Shown here: positions 58,972 through 64,000 of the stretch, piece after piece
How the letters are laid out: each line of letters begins with the position of its first letter
Position numbering within the stretch: position 1 is the stretch's first letter
Origin: Hemileia vastatrix
Taxonomy: Eukaryota; Basidiomycota; Pucciniomycetes; Pucciniales; Zaghouaniaceae
Reading direction: 5' to 3'
Length of the DNA stretch: 64,000 bases
Assembly: GCA_030280995.1 (NCBI GenBank)
Contig: JASXTE010000001.1
Span: forward strand, 23,879,106-23,943,105
Position numbers and translations under genes: made by a program
The notes under the pieces: generated by a model
What the model was told of the DNA's origin: nothing
Databases searched by the model: none
What the model saw: the letters and a program-made list of their open reading frames with translations, nothing else

Positions 58972-60145
58972 TGTCAGCCTAGGTATCTTCAGGACTGAGT
59001 AATTCTTATGTTTAAAATAAGATAACCTTAATTACATTAAGCTTATATCTTAATAATAAGGTTAAAGTACTTATATATATGATTATAATACATATATATA
59101 TAATTATTATACTATTATATGACTTATAGTAGTTTAAATAGCTTATCAATAGCCTAAAAATACTTATTAAGGTGTTAATGAAGTCATAATATATTTATCT
59201 TAAGTGATATTAAGTAATTATTGACATATATAAGCTTATATGTATACAAAAATCTCATATTTAGTGAAATATGCAGTATATTATGTATATTTAGGTCTAT
59301 AAGTGGGTTTTAGCCTCTTAGTAGCCTATAAACTTTGTTTTTTGCTTATTTTAGGTAATATGGAAATATTCAGTGGATTCAAAATGCCTAAAGAATCATA
59401 TACATCTATTTCAGATGCATGCACTCAGTTTGGACAACTTAATCTGTTTCCTTGGATGGATATTCACAGATTTATGGGTTGGGAGGTAATTTATGGGTTA
59501 ATATGGATTCTTGAGGATGTTATTGGGGGCTTGGAAATTTAATATTTCTCCTTTATATATTTTTGGTTTCATTTAATTCCTTTTGGATGAGTTATTTTAC
59601 CTGTTTCTTAATGGTATCCACTTTTATCTGGATTCTCTATTTATGGTATGAGTCTGTGTTATCATTAATTGTGATGGAGGGTCCTTACTTGAGGTCTGGG
59701 TATTGAATCTTCTTGAAGAAGACGCCATGGGGAGGTGATGGGCCCTCACAGTGCGGTAATTATTGGGGATAGCAGTAACATCATCTGGATTGAAGGTCTG
59801 TGCACTCCAGTGGATTTTGGTATAAGTAAGGGAGGATTTTGACGGTTATTGATCAGCACTTACTTACTACAATTCAAATAAACATTTAAATACAATTATT
59901 ATCATTTATAAATATATTAAAAAGTCTTCATAAGTTGATATTATCATTATATAAGATATAACTATATTCTATTTATCTATTTTCCACCACTAGCGCGCAT
60001 TAAATCCAAGTATTGTGAGTTTTATTTGAGTATAAATATTTTAATAGTCTTCCCCTGAGGTTTAATAACTAAATCATTTATAAATAAGTTGTAGGACCAT
60101 TAATAAATACTATTAAATTACACTTATATTCTAGATAAACTGACA
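58972..60145 (+). repeat. Chromo-4 3' LTR
   Basis: 1174 bp, TGTCAGCCTAGG to AAACTGACA, followed by AGAAG. It aligns end to end with the 5' LTR. Confidence 0.94.
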
Positions 60146-60611
60146 AGAAGAGATGGGAAAAATCCCATAAAGAATACACTTTTAAAAAGGGTGATGAAGA
60201 ACTGATTTCTACAGTCCACTTCAATTTAAAAGGTATTAACAATTTGAAAGACACATTTTAAGGTCCATTTGTTGTCAGAAGAATGTTTTGTGATAATATA
60301 GTTGAAGTTATTTTGTATTCTCCATATGACAGAAAACATCCTGTTTTTCAAATATCTCTTTTAAAACCTTACACATCCAATAGTGAATTATTTCCCAAAA
60401 GGAGGGGAAGAGCAAAAAAGATGCCTAATGAAATAACTGAGGCAGCATCAATCAATAAGATTCTAAATGACAGAATAATTACTGCTGAAAAAGTACTGAA
60501 TCCTTATTGAGATTCAAGAATAAATTTTCAGAATATGATTCTTGGATAACTGGGAAAGAGATATCTAATCTTCCTACTCTGCTGAAGAAATATAAAAAGA
60601 AAAAATCATAG
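60146..60611 (+). pseudogene. Chromo-3 gag-pol C-terminus (GPY/F and chromodomain)
   Basis: The Chromo-3 frame resumes after Chromo-4 with KRWEKSHKEYTFKKGDE, a stop within NNLKDTF, GPFVVRRM, HPVFQISLLKPY, then SINKILNDRIITAEK. After a frameshift near 60500 it continues YLLRFKNKFSEYDSWITGKE and ends KKKKS at 60611. The layout matches Chromo-1 8700-9172. Confidence 0.87.
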
Positions 60612-60642
60612 CATTTTTTTATTTTTTTTTAGAGTAAGGGAG

Positions 60643-61337
60643 TGTCAGCCAGGCTGCTAGACTTATCCAGTAAAATAATTAATTATTTACTGGGATGAAG
60701 CCACACCTTATCAATTTTAATTTTATTAATTATAATAAATTTACCTTAAATTTACTTGTAATAAAGTAACTATTTACAAAAAAAGGTAAGGTTAGTAAAT
60801 AGTTAAAATTAATATTAAAATAAAACTAAATTTATACAAAAAATTCAAATTACTTATTTAAAAATGTCATTTACAGTAATTTTTAAATAAACTAATTTAT
60901 TTCTGTCATATACAGTAAATACACTTTTCTAACACCTTCTTTTTGGAACAACCTTATAATTTGAAAATGTTTTCTGGAATATTCCTTTTCTTCTCTCATA
61001 CTCCTGTATTTAGGACTTTAACTCTGTGCTTTGTCTTTCTTTTAGCTATATAAGGCCTCCCTTTTCTGGTTGTTTTGGATCATCCTTTTACTTACTTATT
61101 ATTTTATTAAACAAATTTATTACAATCATATATTTATTACTACTTATTGTTTTTAGTATTTACTTACAGTAATTCTAAATCATTATTTATAATAATTACA
61201 AAATTTTTTACCTCTTTTAATTGAGTAAAGCAAATAAAAGATAAAATATATGTACTTTAACTTTGAAACCTAAAAATCCACTATCACTGCCGTTAGACCT
61301 GCATTAAAAATATTCTAGACCAAAAAACCCTTTGACA
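60643..61337 (+). repeat. Chromo-3 3' LTR
   Basis: 695 bp, TGTCAGCCAGGCTGCTAG to CCCTTTGACA, preceded by the polypurine tract AGAGTAAGGGAG and followed by ATTAA. Confidence 0.92.
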
Positions 61338-61342
61338 ATTAA

Positions 61343-61852
61343 TGCTTAGTTTAAAGAAGCTATTAGAGGACTTTATTGAAACAGAAATTAGGAAAACATG
61401 TTTCTATCTTTTATTTTTTTTTAATTATGAGTCTTTTCACAGTATTCTTGAATAAAAACTTGAGAATTTTAATGGCTCAATATTTTTCTTAAATGAGTCC
61501 TTTGAATTGAAAATAATTATATTTCATAATCAGAAATAATAAAAATACAAAAAAAAATCAGGTAATATGGTTTAAATTAAAAAATAAAAGCTTCAAGTTC
61601 TTGGTTAAAAGGAGTTATCAATAAAAATAACCACAGATCTTATTTTATATCTTTTCAAAAAAAATAGAATAAAATTATTAGAGAGGTTAAAAGTGATTTT
61701 TTTGAAATAAATAGTATAGTTTTCAGTCTTTTTAATGATCAAGTGAGATTCAAAATGAAAATGAAAATGAGTTTTATGAAAGAAATTCTGTGAATGGATC
61801 AGATTATTAATCTTCCCTTGTTATTATTTCTTTAAATTATTCATTAAATTTT
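61343..61852. other. AT-rich spacer, nothing recognised
   Basis: This is the right flank of the Chromo-3 target site. No gene or repeat is supported. Confidence 0.45.
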
Positions 61853-62020
61853 CACTATTATTCCAGAACAGACTCATCCATTTTTGGTTGAGAGCTCAAG
61901 ATGAGTTCAAAGTAAAGCTCAGTCTGAGTCAAGTCTGAGTTAAGTCTTAGTCCAGTCTGAGTTTAATCTGACTTCAAGTTGAGGACTTGCTAGAAAGTTC
62001 CCCACAAATATTGCATGGTG
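61853..62020. mobile_element. CACTA-ended MITE, degraded copy A4
   Basis: The right half keeps GAGGACTTGCTAG, ATATTGCATGGTG and several AGTCTGAGT units. The left end only retains a possible CACTA and lacks the GTGGACTTG motif, and flanking triplets do not match. It is a truncated or older copy; its left boundary is uncertain. Confidence 0.55.
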
Positions 62021-62960
62021 ACACTTTGCAGATCTTGTTGGTCAATAATTTGAACTTTGAAAATTTGGAAAATATTTGTAATGCTGAATAACCAAACTCA
62101 AATAATATTTTTCCATTTAAGAAGACTTATCACCTTGAATCATCAATGATATGGATGCTATCAAGACTAGTTAGCCCAAGTGCTCACCAGCGTTCTTTGT
62201 GGCATCCCTTTTTGCATCATCTCTTTATCTCGCTTCTCAAGAGTTAAACCTTCCTGATGAAGAATCCAACTTCAATCCATATTGTCCTATTGATTGTGCC
62301 CTACATTTTCTGACCCTCCATACACATCTGAAATGAAAAGTTCCTGATATGTTTGACAGCTCAACATCACAGTTAACTGCTGCAAAATTTTCAATGACTC
62401 CTCTGTGCCCATTTAGAGACATAATAATTGACATCATAATTTCAATAATTGTTTTCAAATCTAGACAGGCTTCTGCAAATATATCTCAAGCTCAAATCAA
62501 GAAAAAATGACATTCAAGAATAAAAATAAATTGACAGATATTCAGCGATTTGATGAGTCTCATAATGATTCTATTCAGAAGATTAATCAAGAATATGCAC
62601 ACCATAAATATCAATTACTTACTTTTTTCTTGGTTGATGGTGTTTGTGGTTTATTTCTTTCCTCACAGGACCACTGGCTTGTGTCAGCTTCAGACAATTT
62701 AGAATTCATAACACAAATTGGCCTCCTTATAAAATACAGTGATAATAATAATCCAGGAAGTTAAAGAACCTGGAAAAACCTTAGTTTTTATATCTTCAAT
62801 ATTATCAAACCCTTAATACATAATTCTAGGCCTATAACACTTAGTTTTAATACTTTCACCCTTAGCCATATTGCTAAAGCAATGGCAGCTAATGTTCTTG
62901 ATTATTGGAATCTTATTCAGCTAAATTTGTCAGTTTCTCTATTTTTAATGTGATGAATAC
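62021..62960 (+). other. Coding-like sequence, unrecognised
   Basis: From about 62190 a plus-strand frame stays open for some 110 codons with one TGA: FFVASLFASSLYLAS, then LNLPDEESNFNPYCPIDC, then PDMFDSSTSQLTAAKF and CPFRDIIIDII. A shorter stretch near 62870 reads SHIAKAMAANVLDYWN. That is longer than expected by chance at this composition. I do not recognise the product. The stretch is cut at 62961 by an LTR. Confidence 0.35.
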
Positions 62961-64000
62961 TGTCAGTGTATCTAGTATTTAAGTATGATATAAAAGTATT
63001 TATTTATGGTCCTATTACATATTGATAAATTATTTAGTGATAAAACCTCAGGGGAAGACTAATAAAATAGTTATACTCAAATAAAACTCACAATACTTGG
63101 ATTTAAATGCATGCTAGTGGTGGAAAATAAATGAATAAAATATAGTTATAGCTTATATAAAGATAATATCAATTTATAATGGCTTTATAATATATCTTTG
63201 AATAATAATAATTTTGTTGTAATGTTTGTTTGAATTGTAGTAAGTGAATGATGATAAGTAACCGTCAAAACCCCTCCTTATTTATACCCAAATCCCCTGG
63301 AGTGCACAGACCTTCAATCCAGATGATGTCACTGCTATCCCCGGCAATTACAGCACTGAGAGGGCCCATCACCTCCCCATGGCGTCCACTTCAAGCAGAT
63401 TCAACACCCAGACCTCCAGTAAGGACCCTCCATCACAATTAATAATAACACAGACCTATAGCATATATAGAAAATCCAGATGAAAGCGGATACCATAAAG
63501 AAACAGGTAAAAATAAGCAATCCAAAAGAGATTTAATGAAACCCAAAGCATATAAAGGAAACAAATGAAGTGTCCAAGCCCCAATAACATCCCCAAGCAT
63601 CCACATTAACCCAGCAATGACCTCCCAACCCATAAATCCATGAATATCCATCCAAGGAAGCAGATTAAGTTGTCCAAACTGAGTGTATGCACCTGATATA
63701 GATGTTTATGCTTCTGTAGGCACTGTGAATCCACTGATTTCGTCCATATGACATAAAATAAGCAGAAAAACAAAGGTTATAGGCTATTAATAGGCTAAAA
63801 CCCACTTATAGACCTAAATATACATAATATACTACACATTTCACTGAATATTAGATTTATGTATACATATAAGCTTATGTATGTCAATAATTACTTCATA
63901 TCACTTAAGATAAGTATATTATGACTCCATTAACACCTTAATAAGTATTATTAGGCTATGGATAAGCTATTTAAACTACTATAAGTTATATAATAGTGTA
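62961..64000 (-). repeat. LTR of the Chromo-4 family, minus orientation, truncated by window end
   Basis: The left edge TGTCAGTGTATCTAG is the complement of the family LTR end. The sequence then follows the LTR in reverse, including CACCTCCCCATGGCGTC and the TATA-like segment near 63830. The LTR start would lie about 150 bp beyond the window. Whether it is solo or part of an element cannot be told. Confidence 0.88.

Larger units (their letters stand above)
51314..60145 (+). mobile_element. Chromo-4: complete chromovirus nested in Chromo-3
   Basis: LTRs 51314-52489 and 58972-60145 are flanked by perfect AGAAG (51309-51313, 60146-60150). Removing it rejoins FEYVKKRWEKSHKEY of Chromo-3. The full domain order is present with a moderate number of stops and frameshifts. 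Solo or partial LTRs of the same family occur at 19201-20386 and 62961-64000. Confidence 0.95.
34352..61337 (+). mobile_element. Chromo-3: chromovirus expanded to 27 kb by nested insertions
   Basis: The 5' LTR at 34352 and 3' LTR at 60643-61337 are flanked by identical ATTAA (34347-34351, 61338-61342), so everything between is one integration plus later insertions. The foldback element enters within the integrase (41520-51162), and Chromo-4 enters just after the integrase core (51314-60145). The remaining sequence has the full chromovirus order and is closest to Chromo-1 in protein sequence. It is the most decayed of the four. Confidence 0.93.

Noticed and set aside
61853..62020. Full-length fourth CACTA-ended MITE
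   Set aside because: The left terminal repeat is missing and flanking triplets (TTT, ACA) do not match, so it is listed only as a remnant.

Overview
The window is repeat-dense, AT-rich eukaryotic DNA. Short GT..AG introns of about 58-64 nt with CTRAY branch sites, chromodomain Ty3/gypsy elements with a fused gag-pol, PIF/Harbinger transposons with a Myb/SANT partner gene, and a Tad/I-like LINE together suggest a basidiomycete, most likely a large-genome rust fungus (Pucciniales). That assignment is inference from family resemblance. I found no rRNA or tRNA gene and no intact single-copy host gene. Nearly everything that can be recognised is mobile DNA, and most coding copies carry stops or frameshifts.

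Layout. (1) Positions 1-11347 hold one end of a Harbinger transposon (Harbinger-1). Its Myb/SANT-like gene is cut in two by a complete chromovirus, Chromo-1 (963-10322, TSD AAAGC), whose protease is itself broken by a 238-bp CACTA-ended MITE. (2) 11348-17253 is AT-rich spacer with a Harbinger deletion derivative (12908-13374), a second CACTA-like MITE (13631-13880) and a small Harbinger-like MITE (14677-14873). (3) 17254-29704 is Harbinger-2. Its DDE transposase gene is split by minus-strand Chromo-2 (18731-29497, TSD GAATT), and the 3' LTR of Chromo-2 is split by a solo LTR (19201-20386). (4) 29705-34346 has further MITEs, a pyrimidine-rich minisatellite and a minus-strand solo LTR (31167-31951). 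(5) 34352-61337 is one chromovirus, Chromo-3 (TSD ATTAA at both ends), stretched to 27 kb by insertions. The first is an almost wholly palindromic foldback element (41520-51162) that itself holds a full-length LINE (42291-48167, 14-bp TSD) and a solo LTR (49730-50502, TSD CTGTG). The second is a complete chromovirus, Chromo-4 (51314-60145, TSD AGAAG). (6) 61343-64000 holds a MITE remnant, unrecognised coding-like sequence and a minus-strand LTR running off the window.

The most interesting signal lies at the 5' end of the four chromovirus coding regions. A small intron with conserved position sits just after the first ATG (64, 58, 58 and 58 nt, all 1 mod 3). Removing it shifts translation from the gag-pol frame into a second, overlapping reading frame (ORF1) of about 150-180 codons, with a coiled coil and a W-x-W-D motif. 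ORF1 is conserved between copies at the protein level, with synonymous third-position changes. A second conserved intron-like segment (58, 58, 58 and 52 nt, again all 1 mod 3) sits exactly at the ORF1 stop. In this model unspliced RNA encodes gag-pol and spliced RNA encodes only ORF1, a retrovirus-like division of labour by splicing in a fungal chromovirus. The sequence supports the model, but no RNA evidence is available here.
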